Shown here in pieces: positions 38,079 to 50,140 of a stretch of 64,000 nucleotides of DNA. The number at the start of each line of letters is the position of its first letter. The stretch's first letter is position 1. The notes beneath the pieces were generated by a model. The model was not told where the DNA came from. It saw nothing but the letters and a program-made list of their open reading frames with translations, and searched no databases. The position numbers and the translations under genes are program-made. This DNA comes from Chrysaora quinquecirrha. Its lineage: Eukaryota; Cnidaria; Scyphozoa; Semaeostomeae; Pelagiidae. Where the stretch lies: assembly GCA_014526335.1 (NCBI GenBank), contig JACTAT010000246.1, forward strand, positions 62,001 to 126,000, written 5' to 3'.

Positions 38079-39730
38079 TAATGCTAGCTTAGTTAAAAAC
38101 CTATTGTATTTATTTTGCACGATTCTTTTTGAAGTGATACTGTAAACTAGGACTGACAACTTTTGGAATCAAAGAAAAAGCTCCAAAACGTTTAAAGTAG
38201 AATTAGCCTTGCAAAGAACAAGTGTTACCCTGTCAAAAAGGATGGGGGCTTGCATTTCTTGGAAAGGGAATTGCTTTATCAGTTGTCGTAATTTCTGAGT
38301 TAAAACTCATGCCGTCACTTAAAAGTGATTTAAAGTGTTCCAATTATCTCTTCCCTGCCCTTAAAACATTATAATTCACAATAATATATGTGTGATGTAG
38401 ATTTCTATAATTTATGCGTAGTAAATTATTTATTTATTGTGAGATTTCGTTAAAAACTCAAATCTATTGTAAAATGTAGTCACGTGTATGTATTTGTGAA
38501 TAGATTATATTGGGAATTAAATCTTTTTCAATATCATTTGCTTGTGATATTTTTAAAGCGTTAAAAACCGCTTAAAATTATTTGACATTATCATCAACTG
38601 TTTAGTGATATACATCTTTAACTAAATGTGTTTTGGTTGTTAAATTTGTTCAGTGTTCTGCAAACTTTGTTTTTATTTTATTTTCATTTCAGAGTTTCAT
38701 GTTTAATTCATAGAAGTTATTAATCAAATAGACGAAAAATAATCAATGTTGATCTTCTTTCCGAAACATCTGCGGAGTTTTCCAGCGATACTTTCTCGCG
38801 ACTTATTGCGCAAGATTTACCTCTTCTTCTGTTACGCACGAAGTGCGGATGCACATGGCGCCCTAGTTTTCGACACCACCTTCGTCCATGCGTTTCTGTC
38901 GTTTGCTAGTTCTATGGCTTCCTCTGTTGTTAAGTTCAGTAATCTCAGGTCTTTTTCTATCACAGATCGTCACATATAAGCAGGTTGTTTTTTGGCCTCC
39001 TCTTTGTTTCTTTTTTCCAAGAAATTCCGATTGTTGATCACCCATTTTGATATATATTTGCAATGTTGGCCACAACTATAGAGACATTTGGCCGATCTTG
39101 GAGCCTCTCGTAAGGGTCGAGTAAGACCCATCAATCTCCCCTGCGAAACAAACGAGTTTCATTTTAAAAGGGACATCAAAATTCTTGTAGCGACGTCAAA
39201 ATTTTTTTTCAAAATCCTTCCTAGTAGGAAGGAAGGAGGTTGTTTAATCTTAGGATGATACATAATGTCACCGACCGATCGCACCAATATTGGCCAACTT
39301 TTCGTTTGTCTCTAATAATGTCCCATGAGTTGTTATCTAGCAGATACTGTATAAGACTTTATCCACATGGGACAAAACTGTGCCACCTTTGTACCATATT
39401 TGGTTGGCATCTAAACGAATTTGAATTTTGATTGATTTCGATTTGACGTTTGAATTTTCAAGGAGCGCATTAAAACTATTATGAATGCATTTTTGTAGCA
39501 TTTTTTTAATGCCCCTGCGTTGTGGTTTGATTCAGCTTCGCAAACTCCCCTGAGAGTTATTGCTTTGACGTCTGTGGTCAGCGGTTTCTTCTTTGCGTTA
39601 CTACTTAAGCTTCCACTGTCCTACTTTGTGTTCCTGTTGTTGATTTGTTGCTATATGACGTTTGCGTTGGTGTGAAGAACTTGTGAAACTGGGAAGCAGA
39701 TTGAAGATTTTGCCGATTTAATGTTCAAAA
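38079..39730. other. Intergenic stretch between NOL4 and the first CIB gene
   Basis: AT-rich, with likely NOL4 3'UTR at its left end. Short open frames around 38746-39075 on both strands have no recognisable similarity and no splice support, so I do not call them genes. Confidence 0.4.
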
Positions 39731-42700
39731 ATGGGAGGATCACACTCCAATTTCACAGAAGAAGAACTAAAAGAATACCAGGTAGGTCTAGAGTTAATTT
39801 GCTGTTCTAAACACCTGTCAAATATCCCGTTTATCTTTGATCTTCGGCTGGCCTAGACCAATGGCGGGTCTGCTCTGACACTCGCAAATGGGAAGTTTCC
39901 TGTCCATCATGATTCGAGTTCAGTACCGCTTCTTCAATATTTCTTTATTTATGTTTCAGGAATTGACCTACTTTACACAAAAGGAAATACTGCAGTAAGC
40001 TATCTTCCTCTCTTTGCACAGGTAAAACATTGGTGAAATTAGCCACTGGTGAAATTAGACAACCTGTGAAATTGAACGTGAAATTAGCTGCAAGTTAATT
40101 TGCAAAATTTTTTATGTCTAATTTCACTAATGGTGAAATTAGACATGCTGTGAAATTGAGTGTAGAATTATTTGTTGATGATAAAACATATAATCTCACA
40201 ATAGGTGAAAACAAGCAATAGTGAAATTGAACACTGAATTCTACCACAAAAAATCAGCTAATTTCTCATGGTGGTGAAATTCTGACAAGAGTGAAATTCA
40301 ATGGTTAATTTCAAATGAAAAATCTATTGTTCTAATTATCTTTGTTTTGGTGTTGCATTGGGAATTCAAGCCCCAGGTGGTCTGGGAACTAGTGTATTGT
40401 AAAAACTCTTTGTTCTAATCAAAGTTTAAATTTTTGAACTTTGCTTTGAAAAAATTGTCAGTTACAGTTACAAACACAAGTTGTTAAGGCTAGGCCCAGT
40501 GTTTCCACTTTCAAGGAATTTTCCTCAGATCAAGGAATTTTCGACTTCACAAGGAATTTTTTAAGGAATTGCAATATTTAAGGAATTTTTTAGAGAATTT
40601 ACCGTTATGTCCTAACTTAAAAAAATTTCCTTGTTTGTTTTCTCTGATGTGTAAAATATCATACTTCAAAAAAGGAAAATGATGACTTTAACCAGTTTTC
40701 TTGCTTTCTATTATTTCTTTTTCGATTATTGATGTTTTGTTATGAAAAAACCCCAAAAAACCGTTTCCTTTCTTTTCCGTTAAATATTTCTTCTTCCACG
40801 TGGTAGCTACTAAGCAGTGGCGTAGCCGACGGTGGTTACCTTTAGGGCATACCACTAAGGGCCCCCGCAGATTGGAGGCTCCAAGGGGCCCCCGACCTTA
40901 AAAATTTTGTCATTATGAAATGATCTTTCTTGATGAAATACGCGTGTTTTCTTATATGGCAAACTGTTTAAAATGAGTAGTAAGTCATTGATATTGCAAA
41001 GTTGATGCTTTAGAGCAGGGCTAGCTTATCATTTATAAGCTGACCATCCTCTACTGCCTGTTGTCTTATCTATAGATATTTCTTTTTTATCTAATTTTAT
41101 AGTGTTTGACAGAGTGGAATCCGACAGATGAAAATTGACATGTTGGTACTAAGTGCAACAGAAATACAAACGTCCAAAAAGCTTTATAATATAGTTGCAG
41201 TTTCCTACTCCGTATTTCCTAGTGCTTGGTCCCTATTTTCTAGTGCCTATTTCCTATTTCAACTTCCTTGTTCCTAATTAGACATCGTAACAAGGGGCCG
41301 CAGTCCTACAACGTCACTAAGGGCCCCACATACCTCCGCTACGCCACTGCTACTAAGTACCTAAAGTAGTCAGGTCTGTGGTCCCGATGCTTCTTTTGTA
41401 GCTTAGGGAATTCAATTCGCTATTTATAAGCTGCAAATGCTTGATAGTAATTGTTAGAAACTGCCAGATGCAACCAAATACGGCACGCTTTGGAATAACA
41501 GTGACAAGGAAATTTTCAAGGAAAACTAAATTTCGGTTTAAGGAATTTTAAGGAATTTTGAACAATTTTGACCCTGTTTTAAGGAAAGCAAGATTTCAAA
41601 AGTGGAAACACTGGCTAGGCCACTCAACTCCAGCAAAGTGTCAACAAGAAAACATGCAAAGTCAATGCAAGATGAGCTGAAATACTGATAAAAAACTCAT
41701 GAAGACTTCAAAGAAAGATAATGTGTCTTCCATAAAAGATAAGTATTGAATTTTTGAATCCAAATCTGTTAAAATGGTTCATTTTTGTGCATCAATCCAA
41801 AGTGAATGTTAGGCCTACTTAGTATCTTATACTTTTGTTTAATCCTTTATTTCAGATCAAGAAGAATGTGATTTCCCTTAAAAAGACTTTTGAAAGAAAC
41901 TGTTGGGATGTTTATTTGTCCTTGGGTAAGTGTAAGCTTGATTTCATTTTGCTATGCAAAAAAAGACATTTTTTCTTTCAGATCCTATCTTAGATCTCAT
42001 CAACGAAAGATTGGTACCAGTGTTGGGGAGCTGAGCATGCAAATGGTTTGCTTATATATGATTTTTTAATGCCAAAGGTTAGCTTGCAACTTAGTTAACA
42101 ATTTTTAAATATGTTCTGTTTCAGACTGATGCTGTCAACATCAATTTCCAAATGATCAACTCGACATTCATCAAGGGTGAAGACTCACAGAAGACTTATG
42201 CCCTCTGCAAAACGTAAAACGGACAAGTTTAAAATTTACAGCTCACAAGATATCATCTGAAACTTATTCTGTTGACTTAAATTTTGGCTTAAAATTTAAT
42301 TTTTGCATGAATTTTTATCATTTTTATGAGATGAATTGAATTGACATGTAATATGAAGTACTTTGTTGTTTTTCTCTGTCACTTGCGCTGAATTTCACTA
42401 GCAGAGGAACATAAGAATTGTCTGTAAAATGCTGTATCTAATTTTACCACACTGTGTAATTCAATGTTGAATTTCACTAGTTGGATTTCCCAAAATTGTT
42501 TGTAAAATCATGCATCTAATTTCATTGGAAGCATAATCTATTGTTGAATTTCACAAGGTTCATTACTGTGAAATTAGCCGCGTCTAATTTTCAGCCCAAG
42601 CTGAATTCACCCCGAATTTCTGGTGAATTTCACAAGGATAAATTAGCCAATGAATTTCACCAAAGCGGTTAATTTCAAAGCTAATTTCACACGAAATTGA

Positions 42701-45700
42701 ACGGCAAATTTCACCAACGTTTTACCTGTGTTGCATTTTTACCTGCAAGTGCAGTTAACTTTTTTTTCGATTTTATCCCACTTTGGCTTGCACTTTTCAA
42801 GTAAAACCTGATGTAAATGGGTCGATCCAATGAAAATCAAGACCCAAGGATAGCTATCTGGTATAATGTTAGGAGGGGGGTTTTGGGATATCATGGGTTA
42901 GGCCAATTTTGCCCTTGTGTTTTCATGTTTTCCCAAAAAATATGTGGGTTTTTAGGTCATGAATACTGTATTTGATGGGCAATGGGTTTTGCTATTTTTC
43001 TAGCATGGGTTTCAGGTATTTTTGTAAAAATTTGCAGGTTTTGGGGTTTTAAACGTCAGACATGATATTATTGTGTAATATTCTTATAATAGTTTTTGCC
43101 AAATTTTTGTCCAAGTACCGTATTCGTTTTTGTCCCAATTTCCTTGCGGGTCTTCAGCTTTTGATTTTTTGTGCATGTATTAAAAGAAGAGAAGAACAAT
43201 AAGGCCTTTTGTTTTCCCCAAAATGGCATGGAGATCTTTTCGCACATCACAAAAGATCAGTCTGTGGTTATTGCAAGGTGTGGTGCCCCAATAACTATCT
43301 GGTATAGTGTATGCAGAGCCTAAGTGACACACTCTAAGAAATAGCTGTAATGCAATCTTCATTGAAAACTCACACTCCAACCTTGCTCCAGCCCAAACTC
43401 CATCCATACATCTGATACTTATAATGCATCATTCCTGCATCTGCATCAACATCGGCATGTCCAGAACAGACAACTTATAAACCTGTTATTCCTCATCTAG
43501 TTGTCACAAGCGGTTTGCAATGCTGGATCCAGAAAAAGTAAAGCAAGATAGAAATGCAAAATTGTCAATGAGAGCTATGATGGATTTGCCAGAATTAACG
43601 GTAAAAATAATTTCTTATTATCATTGGTATTCATTTTTGGTATTGATGCTCTATTCTAATAGCATTCAATGTCATATTAACAGAAATATCAGAAAAATTT
43701 TTGGAAATAACGTAAACCCCTGAATTGCCCCCCTCAAATAAGCCCTCCCCTTGTATTAGTCCCCACCTTAGAGCAAGAAATTGCTAATGACCCCCCTCAA
43801 ATAAGCCCCTGGCCCCAAACCTGATATGCTGGTTTGAGCCTTTTGGGTCCATATTAGTACTTTATCAAGTCATGACAGAAAAATGCATTCTCTAAGTTGA
43901 TGATAAATCATCCTGTTGTGAATAATTTTAAAAGCCCCCTCATTTAAGTAGCCCCCACCTCAAAAAAGCCCCCTCCAAAATAATGAAAACTTGTTAAGCC
44001 CCAGGGGGCTCATTCCAAGACTTCCGGTTCTTAAAAGATTTTTCATCTGGCACTGTTCAGAGAATAAATGTCAGAAACAGGCCAGAACAATTGAAATGGC
44101 AGTATTACCCATATGCCCATACTCATACCTTTATTCCAAACCAAATGCACCAATCCAAAAGTAGCGTTGAGTTAGCATTTTGTTTTAAACACCAATCAGC
44201 TTGCAAGATACGGCTGAAAGACCAAAAGGATTAACTGAAGAATTCTTTCAAACTGAACTTTTGAATATGTAAATACAATTGAATTGTCTTACATTCCTTT
44301 TGCACAGGTGAATCCGTTTAAAGACAGAATTTGCAAAGTTTTTTCATCTTCAAAAGATGGAGATATGACATTTGAAGATTTCTTAGATATGATGTCTACA
44401 TTCAGTGAATCTGTAAGTAGTTTAAGTTATGCATTAAGATTGATGCATTTTATTTAACAGGCATTAGCATTGTATACAAGCATGAGCTTTGACCTTGCTT
44501 GCCTCCTTTTTTGTTGCCATATTTTTATTATAAGCCGCATCAACAAAACCCGTAACTGAAGGCAGAGATTCTTAATTTGAAAAAGATCAGTTAAGGTAAG
44601 GTGTCATGAAGCATGCAAACATCTGGCTTCAATATATCCAACATTTCAAACCCATAGGAAACGGTTTATTTTGTACTTTGCAGTTTAAATGAAAGTTGAA
44701 GATTTTTGTAAATTTTGAGACATTCTTCAACCCATAGATTTTAATGAAGATGATTACATTGATGAGGGTGATTTAAAAAGAGTGATCAGGCGATTATGTG
44801 GAGAACAAAAATTATCTGAAGACAACATCAACACTATTGTCACTAAGGTAACTATAGTAGTATTTTCCCATTCCATAAAATTCAGGAATTATTCCGTTGT
44901 CACGTTAATATCCAAATATAAATCTTGAATGCATTTTGTTACCTTACTGTATGCATTAGAAGTAAAGGCACTGAAAGGCCAGAAACAAAGATCTTGGCAC
45001 TTGAAATATCTGAAACGAATGCACCTTGGCACTTGCTAACTTGCTAACTAACTGATTTATTAAGTAACTAGTAATTTACTATGAAACTCAGTGAGCAAGA
45101 TAACTAAATAACTAACTAACTAAATAACTAACTAACTAGTTAACTAGCTAACTAACAAGCTAACTAACTAAATAACTTACTAACTAGCTCACTAACCAAC
45201 CAACTAACTAACTAAATAACTAACTAGCTAACTATATAACTAACAAACTAACTAACTATCTTACTAAGTAACTAAATAACGAAGTAAATAACTAACTAAC
45301 TAAATAACTAACTAACTAAATAACTTACTAACTAACTCACTAACCAACTAACAAACTTAATAACATACTAACTAACTAACTAACTTACGTGCTTACTTTG
45401 CAAGCAACAAACTGGTCAATGATCTAAGTAGCCAGCTTACTTGATACACTAGACTTTTCCAAAATATGTTTTACAAGTCTTATACTCTGTCTTTCGATAC
45501 TAATCTGAGATTTGTTGATTGTAGACAATGGAAGAGGCTGACCTTGATGATGACAACAAATTATCATTTGCTGAATTTGAACATGTGATTTCAAAGGCAC
45601 CGGACTTCATGAAGTAAGTGAAAAAATAGCCTAAATTGAGATCTGCTTATGTAGATGCTTTCTATATCATCCTCGGAAAACTCGTGTTTTTTCAATGTTC

Positions 45701-46709
45701 GGATTAATTGGAGTTGAAACCTAAAACTCTCAGTTCCGGAATTTTCGAAAATCCATAATAATTCCATTCTCGAATTTCCATAATGGCAGTCGTTTGTTAA
45801 GAAGGTCTATTGATACTGTTAGCCTGGGCTTTTATTAGGAATTTCACGATAGTCACGCTAGCGAATCAATAATCACTACTGTGGTGGATAATCACTACTG
45901 TGGTGGTACTATTTGCGTACTGTGGTGGTAGTTTCTGCCTACTGTGGTGGATAATCACTACTTGTGGTTGGTTACTATGCTTGCGGTGGTGGCAGTTTTG
46001 GCGTACTGTGGTGGATAATCACTACTGTGGTGGTACTATTTGTGTACTGTGGTGGTAGTTTCTGCCTACTGTGGTGGATAATCACTACTTGTGGTGGGTT
46101 ATAATGCTTTATGTGGTGAATACGAAATCATAGCAAAACTCTATAGATCAAGCAAGAAAAAACCACAAAATCCACCACAGTACGCCAAAACTGCCACCAA
46201 CGCAAGCATAGTAACCCACCACAAGTAGTGATTATCCACCACAGTACGCCAAAACTGCCACCACCGCAAGCATAGTAAACCACCACAAGTAGTGATTATC
46301 CACCACAGTACGCAGAAACTACCACCACAGTACGCAAATAGTGCCACCACATTATAGATTCGCTAGCGTGATAGTGTTTATCTAAGCTTTGTCAAAGAAG
46401 CATTGGATACAAAGGAAGGGTGAACTTACAACAGGGTTTTGTGCATTTAATTAAGTAGGGTCCAGCTTGTTCAGGGAAAGCTCAGGACCAAGCAGGATTG
46501 GATTCAGAAGTTGGGTGCAAATTAACATATTTCAACATGGATTTGACCTTAGAAAACAACGCACATATTATCAAAGAAATAAAAAATGTTCACTTTAATG
46601 TTTTTGCTAGATCACTTTAATTAAACTTTGTAAGGTTATTAATTCATGATCAAGCAATCTAATTCATGAAACTCTTCTATTTTGTAGCTCTTTCAGAATT
46701 CGAATGTAG
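39731..46709 (+). CDS. CIB-family EF-hand protein, copy A (one exon not recognisable)
   Basis: CIB proteins are small myristoylated calcium-binding regulators of integrins, kinases and mechanotransduction channels. Exons found: 39731-39781, 39960-39994, 43501-43600, 44308-44412, 44738-44847, 45525-45613, 46688-46709. The N-terminus [17 protein letters not shown] has the Gly-2 myristoylation site. EVNPF-region [16 protein letters not shown]-hand loops [12 protein letters not shown] and [12 protein letters not shown], and the end APDFMNSFRIRM match CIB1/2/3. Exon 44308-44412 ends in phase 0 but exon 44738 starts in phase 1, so an exon of 3n+1 bases is needed between them. In copy B this exon encodes APKRVKIEYAFRIY. 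Only a decayed look-alike (AAAGTTGAAGATTTTTG, about 44694) is seen here. Confidence 0.85.
40497..41613. mobile_element. hAT-type non-autonomous element, 8-bp target duplication GCTAGGCC
   Basis: The inverted ends CAGTGTTTCCACTTT are exact over 15 bp and are flanked by GCTAGGCC at 40489-40496 and 41614-41621. An 8-bp duplication with CAG-starting ends is diagnostic of hAT. AAGGAATTTT repeats lie just inside both ends. It is nested inside the CACTA-like element and itself interrupted by the element at 40815-41349. Confidence 0.85.
40815..41349. mobile_element. hAT-type MITE, 8-bp target duplication CTACTAAG
   Basis: CAGTGGCGTAGCCGACGG on the left and the inverse of CCTCCGCTACGCCACTG on the right are flanked by CTACTAAG at 40807-40814 and 41350-41357. 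CAGTGGCGTAGC ends are widespread among animal hAT MITEs. GGGCCCC tracts sit inside each end. It is the innermost, so the youngest, of the three nested insertions. Confidence 0.9.
43685..44025. repeat. C-rich dispersed repeat
   Basis: CCCCCCTCAAATAAGCCC occurs twice with variants (CCCTCATTTAAGTAGCCCCC, AAGCCCCAGGGGGCT), strongly strand-asymmetric. It looks like a degenerate transposon with AATAAGCCCC ends. It lies in intron 3 of CIB copy A. Confidence 0.5.
44030..44235. repeat. Partial copy of the 'CGTCTGACACTC' MITE family
   Basis: TTAAAAGATTTTTCATCTGG, CACTGTTCAGAGAATAAATG, TCAGAAACAGGCCAGAACAA and AAACACCAATCAGCTTGCAA match the left half of the reference copy. It lies in CIB copy A, close to the exon at 44308. 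Confidence 0.65.
45040..45395. repeat. (CTAA)n microsatellite
   Basis: Over 350 bp of imperfect ACTAACTAAATAACTAACTA repeats in an intron of CIB copy A. Confidence 0.95.
45854..46370. repeat. GTGGTGG foldback element, copy 1
   Basis: It begins CACGCTAGCGAATC and ends with the inverse GATTCGCTAGCGTG. ATAGT flanks both sides, so a 5-bp target duplication is likely. The left half is a tandem array of GTGGTGGATAATCACTAC-type units and the right half is the same array inverted (CCACCAC-rich). It lies in the last intron of CIB copy A. Confidence 0.85.
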
Positions 46710-47944
46710 TCCTGCATTTCTGCTAACAGAGGAGGCTGTCGTGTAATGTATATATTTGAGTAAAGTCTTTTTAAGGTCATTTATATTATCGATATATAAT
46801 ATATATGTATATGTACCAAAATTTAAAGCGTTTATCCTAGAAGTTCTTCAACAAAGAACAAAGACTTGAAAACGTTTCTCAGTGCCAAACTTTATTTAAC
46901 TATTTAGGAAAGAGTTTGTAAGGGATGCGATACTTTGTATGTGCATTTAAAATTATTTTATTGTAAACTAGTTCTAGTATATGGTATTGTAGCTATGTAA
47001 TATTTATAGTGGATCTCAATTATGTAGACAAAGTACAACGGGACATAGCATCAAGTAAAATAGTAGTGTCAAGACAGCCTGGTTAAGAGTTATCCTCAAG
47101 AATCAGAGTGAATTCCTGATGCTAGTAACTTTCTTAGGACAAACCCTCAGCAACGGTATAAGGTTGATCCCAAATCCCAACACTCGTTTCGCCCAGCTAC
47201 TTTTTCACCCATGTTGGTCTTTTCGCCCACTCGTTATTACATAACGACCAGACTTGGTTGGACGAAACACGTCTTAGAAGGCTGGGTTGGGTGCATAGGA
47301 AATTTGGTGAACCGGTGGTTAGGTAAACATCCAGAGAGCGTGAACGACTATTAGGAGGCGAAGTAGGATGACCAAGATGATGGGTTGGACGAAATACCTT
47401 CAGAGGTCGGGTTAAACGAAACGGAAATTGGACGAATTGCTTGGTTTGGTGAAACAGACACCTTTACACCAAGTTTCAACCTCGTAACTCAATACAATGC
47501 CCTCAAATTCTTGAGCATATTGACAATGTGTTGCATCAAAAACATCTTTATTACTCTGCTTCTTGTGGCCAGTCATAATCAGGCAGTCAAAGCCATATTC
47601 ATGAGTTCCTCGATGTAATTTTCTGTTTATAGCAAATTTAACGTGTATACAGTATCTTAGCAAATGATACATTTTTGTTTAAATGACGTGATCTTCATCT
47701 AGCGTCCAGAATTTACATGCTAGTCCATCTTAATCAATTTGCCTGCTAAGATAATTGATGTTCTAAGTTTTTTGTAATCCTTGCGAACAGGTATCGTCAG
47801 ATTGCTTGTCTCCATTCATTTTCATAGAATCTATGCTGTTATCTTTCAAGGGTAGCCAACTTGCTTCCTGTCAAAGAAATTGAAAGTTTTATTTTAACTC
47901 AGTCGATTAACTATTCTAACCATATTTAACTGTAGCTAATACCG

Positions 47945-48095
47945 AATTCACACTGCAAGTTAAACCAGTTTGTATTAAACCAGTTTAACAAATGTTGTGT
48001 TCTGATTGGTCAATCCAGGGATTTGAATTGATTTGATTGGTGGAAATGTAACCTGGTTTAAATAAAGCTGGTTTAACTGTGTCAGTGTAGAAACA
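47945..48095. repeat. Small MITE, family shared with 955-1085
   Basis: The left end TTCACACTGCAAGTTAAACC and the right end (inverse of GGTTTAACTGTGTCAGTGTA) are inverted repeats. The centre TTGTGTTCTGATTGGTCAAT matches the copy near 1010. Confidence 0.65.
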
Positions 48096-48309
48096 GTATA
48101 AAGTAGTTAAGGTACGCGTATTTTATATTAGAAACTGTAAGCATGGGGCTTGTACTTAATCAGTTAATTTCTAGTTTACTTGTTGACAAAATAGCTAGCT
48201 AGACAGTCACCTATAACCATTACTTACTATGCTATAACATGACAAGCAGCCCAGTCGCATAATTCAGCGGAAAAGTACCGAATTCGCACTTGTAGAAGTT
48301 TCTGTCAGT

Positions 48310-48700
48310 CACGAAACATCAAACGAAGAAACTTTCAGCAGCCCAAAGAAGCATCGAGAGAAGCATCTTGAACATCAACCGAAAAGACAAGATCAGAAAT
48401 GAAATTATACGCGAAAGAAGGAAAGTCAAAGATGTCTTCGGAAGAGCAAGAGAAATGAAAATGGTCGGATGGACTGGACATGTAGCAACAACGAAATGAG
48501 AGGAACAGCAGATGGGCCAAAATAACAATCAAATGGACCCCAAGAGAAATACCAAGAATGGAGGGATGAACTGTAGGGACGATTGGTACGATTAACACCT
48601 GCATGAGAATGGCGCAAAATCAAGTGACGTGGAGGAACCTTTGGAGCCTGGAGGCCATCCGTCAGCAGTGACGTGACAGGCTAATGATGATGATGATGAT
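48310..48700 (+). mobile_element. 3' end of a non-LTR retrotransposon (LINE), decayed
   Basis: Broken plus-strand frames read REMKMVGWTGHVATT and, further on, a Trp-containing DVEEPLEPGG segment. This resembles the GHV-R ... W-x-x-PR ... RW-x-D ... WR-x-L tail found after the RT domain in jockey/RTE-like LINEs. It ends with a (TGA)n run, GATGATGATGATGATGAT, a typical LINE tail. Stops and frameshifts are present. Confidence 0.6.
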
Positions 48701-48867
48701 AAGTTTCTGGATTTGAGGGTAATTAGTTTTTAGGTTTCTTAATGTTTTCTTCGTTATACAGTCTTACATACAGTCTTGAGGGTTTTGTCTTCGAACAAAC
48801 CAGTTTCGTATCAAATAAAATACGTGTCCTGTCTTAACTTAACGTGTAGGCTCTTTGTATTTGTTAA

Positions 48868-49804
48868 TTATTTGAATTTTGCCGACGGAAAGAAAGAGAA
48901 AGAAACAAACCAGGTTGGACTTGTTTGATTTGAAATTTTTGGTAGAAGAAATTGATCAATTTTTTTAATTGTTCCAGTTTGATCTTTATAATATTCTCTG
49001 TGATTTTCAGCATCCTGAAAAATTAAAAAATATAATTTTAGTGAAAATCCATATTTCCAAGAGATATTTATAATTTTATAAGGTTAGGAAAATTTTAGAA
49101 TGAAAATTGTGTCATTTTTACCGTTTTGAATTGTCTTAAAGAGTCATCATTTGCATTATTGATATTATATTTTCTTGCAGCCGTCCATCGTTCATGAGTT
49201 CTTGGTTTAGTATCAACAACCAATGATGGTTCATTTTGATAATGGATTGGAAAAGGTACGTTTTTATCACCTCCACGACCATGTCTTTCTTTGCTGTTCT
49301 CAAGATTTCTGTTTCTATACTCTTTATACCATGAACCTGTAAGGTTTCCATATGTCTGTCCTATTGTGAATCTTTCTTCTGGACAGTGGCCTGTATAACT
49401 GATGAACAAAATACATTAGAGACATAGGGGTATCACCTTGGGTTGTCCCTCTTGAGATGTGTGGGATGGGAGTGTCACACCCTGACAACACACAACCACC
49501 ACACAGGCCACACACCCCAATCCCAGCTAAGCAGCCCCTGATTAATTAGGGGCAGTCGGGAAGGGGAAAAGTTTAGCTAAGGGATGTGGCATCTTGGCAT
49601 GCCTAGTACCTATATAATTTCGAGTGAGTCTCCAAAAAATAGTAACACTAACAGCATATGAGCAAGAATAAATTCGATTAGGCAAACAATCTTATCGTTA
49701 TCATTTCAGTCAATGTTCGTTTTAAAATAAAATCCTTACCCTGGCATATGACGTGGAAACTCGTAAATGCTTAATTTGCTTGAAATAAGGGGCAACTTTT
49801 CCAT
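48868..49804 (-). CDS. CIMIP2C: Ciliary microtubule inner protein CIMIP2C (FAM166C/C2orf70-like)
   Basis: CIMIP2 proteins lie inside axonemal doublet microtubules. Three exons in phase: 49740-49804, 49122-49398, 48868-49014; about 162 residues. The N-terminal signature MPGYTGHCPEERFTIGQTYG spans exons 1-2. It is followed by YRNRNLENSKERHGRGG, a THERWTAARKYNI block and HREYYKDQTGT in exon 3. This order (PGY-GH-P, HRNR, RW, QHRKYYQDKTGT) is that of human CIMIP2C (about 201 residues). The last exon as read runs to TAA at 48868; an earlier donor and another small exon are possible, because the C-terminus is shorter than in the human protein. Intron 1 holds a GC-richer stretch (49405-49640) of unknown nature. 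Confidence 0.8.
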
Positions 49805-50140
49805 TTTCGTTGATTATTTGCAGTTATCTTTTCGTCTAAACAGCCCAAGTGTCACTTTCTCGCGACAACTTTCGATCGACACGAGCAAAAAATGTTTTTG
49901 TTGCCACAACAAGTGTTAGCCTCTCTTTCAAGATGGCCTCGTTATAGCAAAAATACTGACAATGTGAAAATGTGAATCAATGTGAAAAGTTATAATCATA
50001 ATGATCATAATTAATAGTTGTCCCAGAGGGAGGTTAAGGCACAAAGAAAACAAAAGCATTTTTCAAAAATCGACATAATTACAAAATCACATGTTTAAGG
50101 AAAAATAAGTAGAAGTCAAAGCATTCTGTCATAACTTGAT

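Larger units (their letters stand above)
40017..42730. mobile_element. CACTA/EnSpm-like DNA transposon with subterminal repeats (host of nested elements)
   Basis: The ends are CACAGGTAAAACATTGGTGA on the left and the inverse of TCACCAACGTTTTACCTGTG on the right, flanked by TTG on both sides. For about 300 bp inward on each side, GTGAAATT-type motifs recur in both orientations. Termini starting CAC, a 3-bp duplication and subterminal repeats are known traits of CACTA/EnSpm elements; the assignment is inference. Three exon-like blocks lie inside (41856-41925, about 41982-42055, 42125-42219) with good splice sites but a stop in the middle one. It lies in intron 2 of CIB copy A. Confidence 0.65.
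46710..48867. other. Intergenic stretch between CIB copy A and CIMIP2C
   Basis: Apart from the MITE at 47945 and the LINE tail at 48310, no gene is supported. Open frames at 47385-47672 show no similarity I recognise. Confidence 0.4.

Noticed and set aside
38746..39075. Overlapping open frames on both strands downstream of NOL4
   Set aside because: No similarity, splice support or coding bias that I can see.
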